Source: UBA3263 sp964528425
GTDB lineage: Bacteria; Bacteroidota; Bacteroidia; Bacteroidales; Muribaculaceae
Reading direction: 5' to 3'
DNA length: 11,926 nt
NCBI GenBank assembly: GCA_964528425.1
Contig: CAZGTD010000048.1
Span: 1-11,926, forward strand
Below the pieces are notes generated by a model, which was given only the letters and a program-made list of their open reading frames with translations, ran no database searches and was not told where the DNA came from. Positions within the stretch are counted from its first letter, which is position 1. Every line of letters begins with the position of its first letter. The position numbers and the translations under genes were made by a program. Positions 1-6,978 of the stretch are shown here, piece after piece.

Positions 1-33
1 GTTGAATTTGGAATTTTGAATTCTCTGATATAT

Positions 34-70
34 AAAAAAAGAGGCGGCATTTTAGCCGCCTCTTTTTTTT
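34..70. terminator. Bidirectional intrinsic terminator after the 749-aa secreted protein gene
   Basis: An 8-bp perfect stem (GAGGCGGC at 41-48 with GCCGCCTC at 55-62) and a 6-nt loop are flanked by an A-tract at 34-40 and a T-tract at 63-70, so the hairpin is followed by a U-run on either strand. It lies 13 bp past the stop codon of the minus-strand gene 83-2332 and should end that transcript. What lies to the left is outside the window; the symmetry would also serve a convergent gene there. Confidence 0.88.
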
Positions 71-82
71 ACGCCAGAGTTT

Positions 83-2332
83 TTATTTCACCATGATTTT
101 TTTGCCGTCGATAACGTAGAGTCCACGGGTCGGAGCAGCTACACGGCGACCCTGCAGGTCATAGACCTTAGCGGCGGACGGGGCTGCGCTGATTTCCTCA
201 ATAGCGGAATTGTCAACGGTAACGTCAGCAAGGTTCTCTGCACCGGCGAGCTTAACTTCGGTCGGCACGCCGTTAACGTAGATTTTAGCAGTGCCGAAAT
301 AACCGGTTGAGAAAGGAACTTCAACTACGGCGTGGCCGGCGGCATCGGTTTCTGCACTTTCAGCGTCAGCGCTGAGACCGACCTTCGCGCCCTCAACTGC
401 TACGCCATCTTTATCTTTAACCGTAAGTTCAACCGTTATGGCCGGAAGGGTAATCGAGCCTGCAACCTTCAGGTTAGTCCAGATGCCCGGTTTGTTATAG
501 TAGGGCATGTGAATGAAAGCAGAATTAGCAGTTACGTTAACAACGTTATTCTGCATCGTTACGGGGTTGACGCCGTCGGGCATGGTGTCATCTTTGGTAT
601 AGCCGAGAGCGGCGATATTGCCAACGCCAATAAAGCCGTAACCGTCAATTTCAACACCCGACATATAGGCGGGTATCGAAACCCACTGGGGAGAAGTTGC
701 ATCAATAACCAGCGAAACATCCATTCCTTCGAGGTTGAACTTCGAGCCTTCGAAATAGTCGGGGAAGGTAGTGTAGGGGTTAACCAGGCGATAAACCGGC
801 GAGTTGTCGGTCTTGGCCTGCACCGGAACGTTAAGGGTAGTAACGCTCTCGCCAAAGAGCGGGGCAATAAACGGGTCGGTATAGGAAGTTGTGCCAACAG
901 TAGCCCAGCCCTCTTCAGAGTCGGCAAACACTACTGCGAGCGACATTTCAACCAGGGTTTTCACTTCTCCTTTGGCATTCATGGCGCCAATAAACACCAT
1001 TGCGTAGTCGGGAGCAGTCATTTCTTTATTGAAAATATTGCTTACGGCCGGCTCTACGGTGAAGGAATCGCCGGTAACCTCGGTGCCGAACTGGCTGAAC
1101 GTGAATCCGTAGGAGGTTAATTCGGCGTAGGAAACTTCGGTGGGAAAAACCATATAGCTGACCGAAGCCACATCCGCACCCTTGGTCAGTGAAATAGTCC
1201 ACTTATTGTCGGCGCTCACCGGGCTTGGCGTATAGGCCTCGAGAGTGTAGTCTTTAACGGTTGCGCCTTCGAAAACAATGAGCATATTGGGCTGGCCATT
1301 GTTGGAAGCGATGTACCATTTCGAGTTGGCGGCGTAGGCAAAAGAATTATCGGGGAATTCAATAACTCCGTCTTCGAAGGTGCCGTAGCATTCGCCCTGG
1401 AAATTGTTTTCGGCATTCATGCCGCAGAAAGTTTCAACGCCGTAGGGCGAGAACTGTCCTTTGGTGAACACCTGCGAGGGGTTTAGGGTGTTTAGGTAGA
1501 TAGCAGTTTCGGTGTCAACGCCCAGACCCAGCGCTTTGCCGACGGGATTTTCAACGGCATAGGGCTGCAGGCGATACACGCCGATAGCCTCATTGCACTT
1601 TTCAATTTCAACGTCCCAGCTGTAGACTTCGCTGACGGCATCGTTAACGGTCATCAAACCATCGTAGAAAGTAACTTTGCCGGCAGGTGTAAAGGTCATT
1701 CCACCCTTGGTCATCGACGAAAACATCTGGCCGAAGGCAAAACCTACGAAAAATGAGCTCGACTGGTCAAAAGCCTGGGCAGCAGCTATGGCAGCGCTTT
1801 TCTGATTGGGCAGTTTCCAGCCCCATGCGCCCTCCATAATGCCGGTCGAGGGAGGAAACTTAAGCTCGGTGCAATCGGCATTAAACGTTGCCGAAAAGCT
1901 TACAAACGGATTTTCGGCGCGGAAGTCCACCGGAAAATACGAATAGGCGTAGGATGAGCCGGCGCCAACGTATTGGTTAACGAAGGTGGCAACGCCCTTT
2001 TCTTCGTCGAATTCGGCAACTATGGGGTCGATATCGTCGCAGGCAATGGTAAGGGTGTTTTCGCCAACTGTTACGTCAACCTCCAGATAGCTGATATTGC
2101 CGGTTGAATTCGTAAAAATGTCATCAACAAGAGTAAGAATGTAAGTACCGTCGTATTTCGAAGCAGCTTCGGCTGCCTTTTGGGGAGCGCGGGCAATACG
2201 CTGTAATCCCGAAATTTCAACGGTGCGGGCAACGTTCAGAATCCGCGAGGCGGGTTTGGCCTCCGGAACTGCTGCCGCCAAAGCCGGCAATGCAGCTGCT
2301 GCCGCCAGCATAATGGAACATAATCTTTTCAT
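83..2332 (-). CDS. Secreted modular beta-rich protein with type IX secretion-like C-terminal tail (749 aa, paralog 1)
   Basis: Function unknown. A signal peptide (KR, then an Ala/Leu-rich core, residues 1-21) marks it for export. Residues 59-165 form a beta-rich domain opening with SKYDGTY. A first module (about 208-357) carries GVYRLQPY at 251-258 and PYG at 296-298. A spacer similar to those of the paralogs follows (358-468), then a second module (476-631) with VYRLVNPY at 513-520. Residues 632-697 resemble a carboxypeptidase-regulatory or Ig-like fold (GVAVEGAKVGL, then TDAAGHA) and have no counterpart in the two paralogs. The tail from 724 (YDLQGRRV, then GLYVIDGKK) resembles a type IX sorting signal. 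The start is the only one placed before the signal peptide. It lies 17 bp after the 499-aa paralog and was probably transcribed with it. No catalytic motif was recognised; an adhesin or surface-binding role is a guess. Confidence 0.9.
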   Translation of the reverse strand: MKRLCSIMLAAAAALPALAAAVPEAKPASRILNVARTVEISGLQRIARAPQKAAEAASKYDGTYILTLVDDIFTNSTGNISYLEVDVTVGENTLTIACDDIDPIVAEFDEEKGVATFVNQYVGAGSSYAYSYFPVDFRAENPFVSFSATFNADCTELKFPPSTGIMEGAWGWKLPNQKSAAIAAAQAFDQSSSFFVGFAFGQMFSSMTKGGMTFTPAGKVTFYDGLMTVNDAVSEVYSWDVEIEKCNEAIGVYRLQPYAVENPVGKALGLGVDTETAIYLNTLNPSQVFTKGQFSPYGVETFCGMNAENNFQGECYGTFEDGVIEFPDNSFAYAANSKWYIASNNGQPNMLIVFEGATVKDYTLEAYTPSPVSADNKWTISLTKGADVASVSYMVFPTEVSYAELTSYGFTFSQFGTEVTGDSFTVEPAVSNIFNKEMTAPDYAMVFIGAMNAKGEVKTLVEMSLAVVFADSEEGWATVGTTSYTDPFIAPLFGESVTTLNVPVQAKTDNSPVYRLVNPYTTFPDYFEGSKFNLEGMDVSLVIDATSPQWVSIPAYMSGVEIDGYGFIGVGNIAALGYTKDDTMPDGVNPVTMQNNVVNVTANSAFIHMPYYNKPGIWTNLKVAGSITLPAITVELTVKDKDGVAVEGAKVGLSADAESAETDAAGHAVVEVPFSTGYFGTAKIYVNGVPTEVKLAGAENLADVTVDNSAIEEISAAPSAAKVYDLQGRRVAAPTRGLYVIDGKKIMVK

Positions 2333-2349
2333 TGTGTGAGTACTTATAA

Positions 2350-3849
2350 TTATTTAAAAATAGCTTTTTTTCCGTTGATGATATAAAGGCCACGCGCCGG
2401 CACTGCAACGCGGCGCCCATTAAGATCATAGGCCTTACCTGCGGTGGCCTCAGCGCTGATCTGGCTTATCGATGCATCTTTTGTAAGAGTGAGCGTAAGC
2501 GATGAAGGAGCGTCGATGTTAAACGGTTCATTGTTGAACGACGTTATGGCCGGCGCCAGAATTTTTCCATCGATATAGCGGCCGAAGTTGTTGGGGTTCT
2601 CCTTGTCGAAGTCGGGGGTTCCAACGCTCAGCGCGGGCCATGAAAACACGTATGGCGCGCCATATTCGCCAATAATGATTCCCAGGGCCGACGGCTCAAC
2701 GTAGACCCTGAGGTTGTCGGTTGCGTTAACGTAGATATAATTCTTTTGGTCAACAATTTCCATGGCCTGGGCCATTGAGTGGCGGCTGTAGGGGGCTTCG
2801 AAGCGGAAGCGCCCGGGAGTTTTAACGCTCTGCTGCAGTTCAACCTCAATCTGCTCGGGCGAAAGGCCGAAAAGCTCGGCAATCAAACCCTCGGTAAACA
2901 TGGTTTTCATTTCCGGAACCGGCTGCCAGTCGGAGTCGTTCTCAAGGTCGATAATCTGATAGGTGGTAGCGGTTGCAACCACACGGTCGGCGACATTAAC
3001 GCCGGCAAACATATAGGAATAAAGGCCGCTTTCGTCGGGAATTTCGAGCGTAAGGCTATTGCCGACGGGAACTTCCTGGCCATATTTTATAACCAGAGAG
3101 CCATTCTGGCCTTCGGAAGCGGAATATTGACCGCTGATGGCCACGCAATAAACTTTAGCAATATCGGAGCCCACGGCGAGATTCACCTTAATATCGGCCC
3201 CGGTTGGACAGATATAGTCGGTAGTGGCGGCAAGAACATAATCTTTGTTGGTTTCGAGCGACTCAACATCGTAAACTCCATACCAGCCGGCAACGGTTTG
3301 CTGATTCAGCGCGGCAGCATCGGCGGCAGCATTCGCGCCCTTCCATGCAGGCCACGAGAAGCCACAGTCGGCCGGAATTATAAATGATGAAGTTTCTTCG
3401 TTATAAACAGCCTTAAAGGAGCTGAACGTAAGCTGATTTTTGATTTGGTCGAAGAGAGTAGGAACGAACATGTCTATTTCGCCGTCGCTGTCGAAAATAA
3501 TGTATGGTTCGAACGAAATTACGCCTGTTTCGGCATTAAAGGGGGCCTTGACCGGCATCGGCAACCAGTCCTGATTAGTTTCGGAAATAATAATGGAATC
3601 GCCGCTAACGGCAACTTCAACCTGAATCGTAACCTGGCCTACGGAACCCTGGAAATAATAATCGCCGAGCCCCAGATAGTAGGTACCGTCATATTTCGAA
3701 CCGGCACGCGAGGCGCCCTCCCGGGCCTGCTGACGTTTCATAATAGCCTTCGGGGCTGATTTTTCAAATTGCGGACGCAACGGGGCCGCGTCGGCGGAAG
3801 ATGCCATGCCAACAATGGCGGCTAAGAGCAAAAAGTAAATTTTTTTCAT
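2350..3849 (-). CDS. Secreted modular beta-rich protein with type IX secretion-like C-terminal tail (499 aa, paralog 2)
   Basis: Function unknown. A signal peptide (MKKIYFLLLAAIVGMASSADA) is followed by a basic linker and a beta-rich domain from residue 51 (SKYDGTY, then GDYYF) to about 165. Residues about 203-303 form an Ig-like spacer (VGSDIAKVY, then YMFAGVN and TTYQIIDLEND), followed by one module at 308-435 with TPGRFRFEAPY at 344-354 and YIYVNATD at 371-378. The tail from 474 reads YDLNGRRV, then GLYIINGKK. Alignment by eye to the 695-aa paralog shows near-continuous similarity, except that the first module (about 155 residues) is missing, with the join at a shared KDY at 202-204. First gene of a likely two-gene unit; a TAACTTTG box lies 23 bp upstream of the start codon. 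Confidence 0.9.
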   Translation of the reverse strand: MKKIYFLLLAAIVGMASSADAAPLRPQFEKSAPKAIMKRQQAREGASRAGSKYDGTYYLGLGDYYFQGSVGQVTIQVEVAVSGDSIIISETNQDWLPMPVKAPFNAETGVISFEPYIIFDSDGEIDMFVPTLFDQIKNQLTFSSFKAVYNEETSSFIIPADCGFSWPAWKGANAAADAAALNQQTVAGWYGVYDVESLETNKDYVLAATTDYICPTGADIKVNLAVGSDIAKVYCVAISGQYSASEGQNGSLVIKYGQEVPVGNSLTLEIPDESGLYSYMFAGVNVADRVVATATTYQIIDLENDSDWQPVPEMKTMFTEGLIAELFGLSPEQIEVELQQSVKTPGRFRFEAPYSRHSMAQAMEIVDQKNYIYVNATDNLRVYVEPSALGIIIGEYGAPYVFSWPALSVGTPDFDKENPNNFGRYIDGKILAPAITSFNNEPFNIDAPSSLTLTLTKDASISQISAEATAGKAYDLNGRRVAVPARGLYIINGKKAIFK

Positions 3850-3872
3850 TTTAATATAGCTTAAATAAGCGC

Positions 3873-3880
3873 CAAAGTTA
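3873..3880 (-). promoter_or_regulatory. Bacteroidota-type -7 box upstream of the 499-aa secreted protein gene
   Basis: The minus strand reads TAACTTTG, an exact match to the TAnnTTTG -7 consensus of the Bacteroidota primary sigma factor. The start codon follows after 23 bp, giving a short leader. The -33 position at the usual 19-nt spacing reads TTCA rather than TTTG, so the upstream half is poor. It lies downstream of the terminator of the preceding gene, as expected for a new transcription unit. Confidence 0.55.
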
Positions 3881-3889
3881 CGAAAATAA

Positions 3890-3917
3890 TTTTGAATGTT
3901 GAATTTTGAATGTTGAA
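3890..3917. repeat. Two tandem copies of a 14-bp AT-rich unit
   Basis: Positions 3890-3903 and 3904-3917 are identical 14-mers, TTTTGAATGTTGAA. They fill the space between the hairpin at 3927-3968 and the -7 box at 3873-3880, so they occupy the -33 region of the promoter for the 499-aa gene. Related GAATTTTGAA sequence recurs at 11-20 beside the other terminator. Confidence 0.8.
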
Positions 3918-3926
3918 TTCCGGGGC

Positions 3927-3968
3927 AATAAAAAAATAGGCGGCAAAAATGCCGCCTATTTTTTTATT
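3927..3968. terminator. Bidirectional intrinsic terminator after the 695-aa secreted protein gene
   Basis: A 19-bp perfect inverted repeat (3927-3945 with 3950-3968) has a 4-nt AAAA loop. The core is GGCGGCA/TGCCGCC and the outer part of each arm is an A- or T-tract, giving a GC-rich hairpin followed by a U-run on both strands. It begins 18 bp beyond the stop codon at 3987 and should end the minus-strand transcript of that gene before the next promoter. Confidence 0.9.
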
Positions 3969-3986
3969 CAATTTCAAAATTCCCAA

Positions 3987-6074
3987 TTATTTAATCAGGG
4001 CTTTTTTGCCGTTGATGATGTAGAGGCCACGGGTGGGGTTGGCAACGCGGCGACCTTGAATGTCGAAGATAACCTTGTCGGCACCAACGCTGCTGATTTC
4101 TTCAATCTTGCTCTGACTCTTGGTCATAACCAGCTTGATAGAACCGCCCGTATAATGTTTAGTGGAGTTACTGGTAGAAACTGTGGCCGGAGCTTCAATA
4201 ACATTATTGGCATAAGTGCCATAATCGTCGTGGCTAATGGCATAGATTCCACCAAAGCGATTCATTGCGAAGCCAAGCGCAGAGGGTTCAACAAAAACTG
4301 CTTCGGGGTCTACTGCATTAACATAAATATAATGTTTATGCGAGTGATCAGCCAAATTCAGAATCTCTACTTGCGAGTGATTGGCATAGGGGGCTTCAAA
4401 ACGGAAACGACCGGGGGTGTTAACGTTTTCTTCGAGTTCTACGTCAAAATCTTCAGAATCAATATCGCTGAACATACCGGCCAGGAAACCTTCGGTAAAC
4501 TTGGTAGTGGTTTCGGGAACTACTTTCCAGTCTTCGTCGTTTTCATTATCAACAATCTGATAAGTAGTTGCAGCGGCAACAACCTCATTGTCGGCATTAA
4601 CACCGGCAAACATTACAGAATAGTGGCCACGCTCGGTGGGAGTATTGATAGTAACACTGGGAGCAATGGAAATTTCAGTACCGTTAGATACTACAGTATT
4701 AGAATTGGTGCCATACGAAGCATCTGCGTTGCCTTTAAAAACTAAGGTATATAATTTTGCAATATCTTCACCAACAGTGAGATCTACAGTAAAGGTAGGC
4801 TGATCGGTGCAAGTATGTTCGATTGTGGCTTTCAGGGCATAGTCCTTAACAACCGCACCGGGCAGAGCAATTTTGAAATCGCTACCTCCGTTTACATATG
4901 CCCAACCTCCGCTATAACATGCAAAAGCCTGGTCCGGGAAACTTATTACACCATTTTTCAAAGAACCATAAGTTGAATAACCCAACATGGATATAGAAGC
5001 AAAATTCATCAATCCATAAGGTGCGAAAACTTCGGTAATATATACCTTGGCGGGGTCGGTAGCATCAACAATAACTTTGCAATTAGAGTCTTTTGCACCA
5101 CCCAAAAGGTTTGAAATCGGGCTATCAAAAGAATAGGGATAAATCTGATAGAGACCGGGAGTTACCGAAGATTCAAAAATTTCTACGGGCCAGTGCCAAC
5201 CGTCAGGAATATCATCATATATAACACTGAGGAGGCCTTCATACCATTCGCCCATACCGATTGAGGTCCAGGTTTCTTCTTCGCCGGGTTCGGGGTCTTC
5301 GCCACCCTCAGAAACTTTGGCCATAGATACTAAATCATAAGCGCCATAGAAGGTGTCGAAGGTTTCGGCTGTTGTATTAAATGCCTGAGCATCTTCAACG
5401 TATGAATCACCAAGGCCGCTATTCCAGCAAGGCCAAGCTACGCCATAATCTTCATCAGTAGGAAATTCAAAAGTTTCAGTTGCTTCATTATATGTAGCAG
5501 ATAAGCTACCAATATACTCGAAGTCATCTATTTCGTAATTATAGAAATAGGGCATAAACGAAATAGCATCGAAAGTATCTTCATAATCCACTTCGCCGAT
5601 ATACATGTTATTGAAGGTAAGAATACCGGCTTCTTCGTCTATTTCACCAAAAAGGGGGGTTAAGAAAAATTCTTCGGTCAGGTCATAGATTTCGGCTTCT
5701 CCATCTTCTACGAACATAACTACGTCGATTTCAACTTCATTTTGGTTAAAAGGATAATTGTAGTAGTCGCCAATGGTCATTTTGTATTCGCCTTCGAATT
5801 TTGAAGTTGCTTCTTCGCCTTCGGCGCGGCGGGGAGCTTTGCGTTTAAGCGAAGCTATATTACCGGTGCGCTTAACTAAGTTAAGCGCACCGCGCTTATT
5901 CATTTTTTTAGAGGTTTTAACCTGATCGGCGGCAAACTCGGTTTTTTCAACCGAAGCCTTGAACATCAAGCCACCGGTCAACGGCGAAACCACTTCTGTA
6001 GCAGCCTTTGGAGCGACTGCCGATGCTGCTAAGGCAATAACTGCCGACAGCATGAAAGAGTACAATCTTTTCAT
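3987..6074 (-). CDS. Secreted modular beta-rich protein with type IX secretion-like C-terminal tail (695 aa, paralog 3)
   Basis: Function unknown. The ATG at 6074 is chosen because it begins a good signal peptide (MKRLYSFMLSAVIALAASAVA) and because an upstream in-frame ATG at 6131 falls inside the predicted -7 box. A basic linker (52-83) precedes a beta-rich domain from residue 91 (SKFEGEY, then GDYYNY) to about 210. Module A spans about 268-405 (MGEWYEGLL at 274-282, TPGLYQIYPY at 305-314, PYG at 352-354). An Ig-like spacer covers 408-512 and module B 516-632 (TPGRFRFEAPY at 553-563, YIYVNAVDP at 582-590). The tail from 670 reads FDIQGRRV, then GLYIINGKK. The N-terminal domain is strongly acidic. 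By eye the gene is more A+T-rich than its paralogs. Export to the surface by type IX secretion is inferred from the tail; no enzymatic motif was seen. Confidence 0.88.
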   Translation of the reverse strand: MKRLYSFMLSAVIALAASAVAPKAATEVVSPLTGGLMFKASVEKTEFAADQVKTSKKMNKRGALNLVKRTGNIASLKRKAPRRAEGEEATSKFEGEYKMTIGDYYNYPFNQNEVEIDVVMFVEDGEAEIYDLTEEFFLTPLFGEIDEEAGILTFNNMYIGEVDYEDTFDAISFMPYFYNYEIDDFEYIGSLSATYNEATETFEFPTDEDYGVAWPCWNSGLGDSYVEDAQAFNTTAETFDTFYGAYDLVSMAKVSEGGEDPEPGEEETWTSIGMGEWYEGLLSVIYDDIPDGWHWPVEIFESSVTPGLYQIYPYSFDSPISNLLGGAKDSNCKVIVDATDPAKVYITEVFAPYGLMNFASISMLGYSTYGSLKNGVISFPDQAFACYSGGWAYVNGGSDFKIALPGAVVKDYALKATIEHTCTDQPTFTVDLTVGEDIAKLYTLVFKGNADASYGTNSNTVVSNGTEISIAPSVTINTPTERGHYSVMFAGVNADNEVVAAATTYQIVDNENDEDWKVVPETTTKFTEGFLAGMFSDIDSEDFDVELEENVNTPGRFRFEAPYANHSQVEILNLADHSHKHYIYVNAVDPEAVFVEPSALGFAMNRFGGIYAISHDDYGTYANNVIEAPATVSTSNSTKHYTGGSIKLVMTKSQSKIEEISSVGADKVIFDIQGRRVANPTRGLYIINGKKALIK
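5864..5892. repeat. 29-nt near-perfect palindrome within a coding region
   Basis: Arms 5864-5877 and 5879-5892 are exact reverse complements (14 bp each) around a single central base at 5878. It begins CGGTGCGCTTAAC. It lies in the 695-aa secreted protein gene and encodes residues 61-70 (RGALNLVKRT), in the basic linker between signal peptide and first domain. In RNA it could form a 12-bp hairpin with a 5-nt loop. Confidence 0.85.
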
Positions 6075-6128
6075 TCTAAAAGTGTTTAAATTGTGAATAA
6101 TAGTACCTAATTGTAAGTAATATGCCGC

Positions 6129-6159
6129 CAAAATTAGAAAAAATATTTAGAATTTCAAA
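6129..6159 (-). promoter_or_regulatory. Bacteroidota-type promoter (TTTG-N19-TAATTTTG) for the 695-aa secreted protein gene
   Basis: On the minus strand, TTTG (6159-6156) is separated by 19 nt from TAATTTTG (6136-6129). Both boxes match the TTTG / TAnnTTTG consensus of the Bacteroidota primary sigma factor at the preferred spacing. The start codon at 6074 follows after 54 bp, leaving a leader of roughly 45-50 nt. The promoter lies in the 157-bp divergent gap shared with the nitroreductase gene; no equally good match was found on the plus strand. Confidence 0.7.
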
Positions 6160-6231
6160 ATTTTTTAACAATTTGTTAGTCAAATGTAGTATTTTTAAAC
6201 TAAAAGTATAGAATTTTCGTTTATAACATGT

Positions 6232-6978
6232 ATGAAAACAGTTAAAGAATCCCTTTGTGGCCGCCGCTCGGTGCGCCGCTATGAGCGCGAGGCTATTCCG
6301 GCCGAAAATATGGCGCTGATTTATGACGCTATCCGCAATACCCCAACCAGCTATAACGGACAGCAATTTTCGGTTATCGACGTTACCGACCAGGAAGTCA
6401 AGGAGCGCCTTTATGAAATGACGGGCCAGAAGCAGATTAAAACCTGCAACCATTTTCTGGCTTTTTGCGGCGACTATAATAAAATCCGCACCGCAGCCCG
6501 GGCCAAGGGCATTGAAATGCCGGAGTTTGAGAATACGGTTGACGGACTAATTGTTGCCACGGTCGACGCCACGCTGGCGATGATGAGCGCCGTAGTAGCC
6601 GCCGAGTCCGTAGGGCTTGGAACATGCTGCATCGGCTATGCGCGCACGGCAGATCCCGAAGGCATAGCCCGTGAGTTGGGGTTGCCCAAGGGTGTTTATG
6701 TTGTTTGCGGGCTGGCCCTGGGCATTCCGCGCGAGGAACCCGACCTGAAGCCGAAGCAGCCGCTGAGCCTGGTTATTCATTCAAACCGCTACCGCACCGA
6801 CGACTTAACAGCCGACTTGATGGACTATGATGCGGAAATCAGCCGTTATAATGAAACGCGCTCGGGCACTAAGTCTACTAACGACTGGGCCTCACACATC
6901 GTAGGCTACTACACCGAAGCGATGACCTACGACATGATGCGCCACCTCGCCCAACGCGGCTTCCACCTGCTCAGATAA
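6232..6978 (+). CDS. NfsA-like nitroreductase family protein (FMN-dependent NAD(P)H oxidoreductase)
   Basis: Probable flavoprotein that uses FMN and NAD(P)H to reduce nitroaromatic, quinone or flavin substrates in the cytoplasm; the true substrate cannot be told from sequence. RRSVRRY at 11-17 is the family's phosphate-contacting N-terminal motif. PTSYNGQQF at 38-46 is the usual second FMN-contact segment, and ESVGLGTCCIG at 125-135 is the conserved glycine-rich stretch. KPKQPLS at 173-179 and a long C-terminal extension fit the NfsA/Frp branch (about 240-250 aa) rather than the shorter NfnB branch. It is the only plus-strand gene in the window. It diverges from the 695-aa secreted gene and overlaps the last 8 bp of the convergent membrane-protein gene. 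A small inverted repeat (TAACAA-T-TTGTTA, 6166-6178) lies upstream, but no clear promoter was found. Confidence 0.9.
   Translation: MKTVKESLCGRRSVRRYEREAIPAENMALIYDAIRNTPTSYNGQQFSVIDVTDQEVKERLYEMTGQKQIKTCNHFLAFCGDYNKIRTAARAKGIEMPEFENTVDGLIVATVDATLAMMSAVVAAESVGLGTCCIGYARTADPEGIARELGLPKGVYVVCGLALGIPREEPDLKPKQPLSLVIHSNRYRTDDLTADLMDYDAEISRYNETRSGTKSTNDWASHIVGYYTEAMTYDMMRHLAQRGFHLLR

Noticed and set aside
332..1120. Long plus-strand open frame (262 aa) opposite the 749-aa secreted protein gene
   Set aside because: No family features, odd composition, and it mirrors the codon pattern of a clearly real gene on the other strand. Similar mirror frames at 3906-4745 and 10664-11392 were set aside for the same reason.
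6075..6131. Upstream start for the 695-aa secreted protein at 6131
   Set aside because: The extra 19 residues precede a good signal peptide and the codon overlaps a consensus -7 promoter box.
6166..6178. TAACAA-T-TTGTTA inverted repeat upstream of the nitroreductase as a regulator operator
   Set aside because: Only 6-bp arms in very A+T-rich DNA, with no regulator gene nearby and no clear promoter to regulate.
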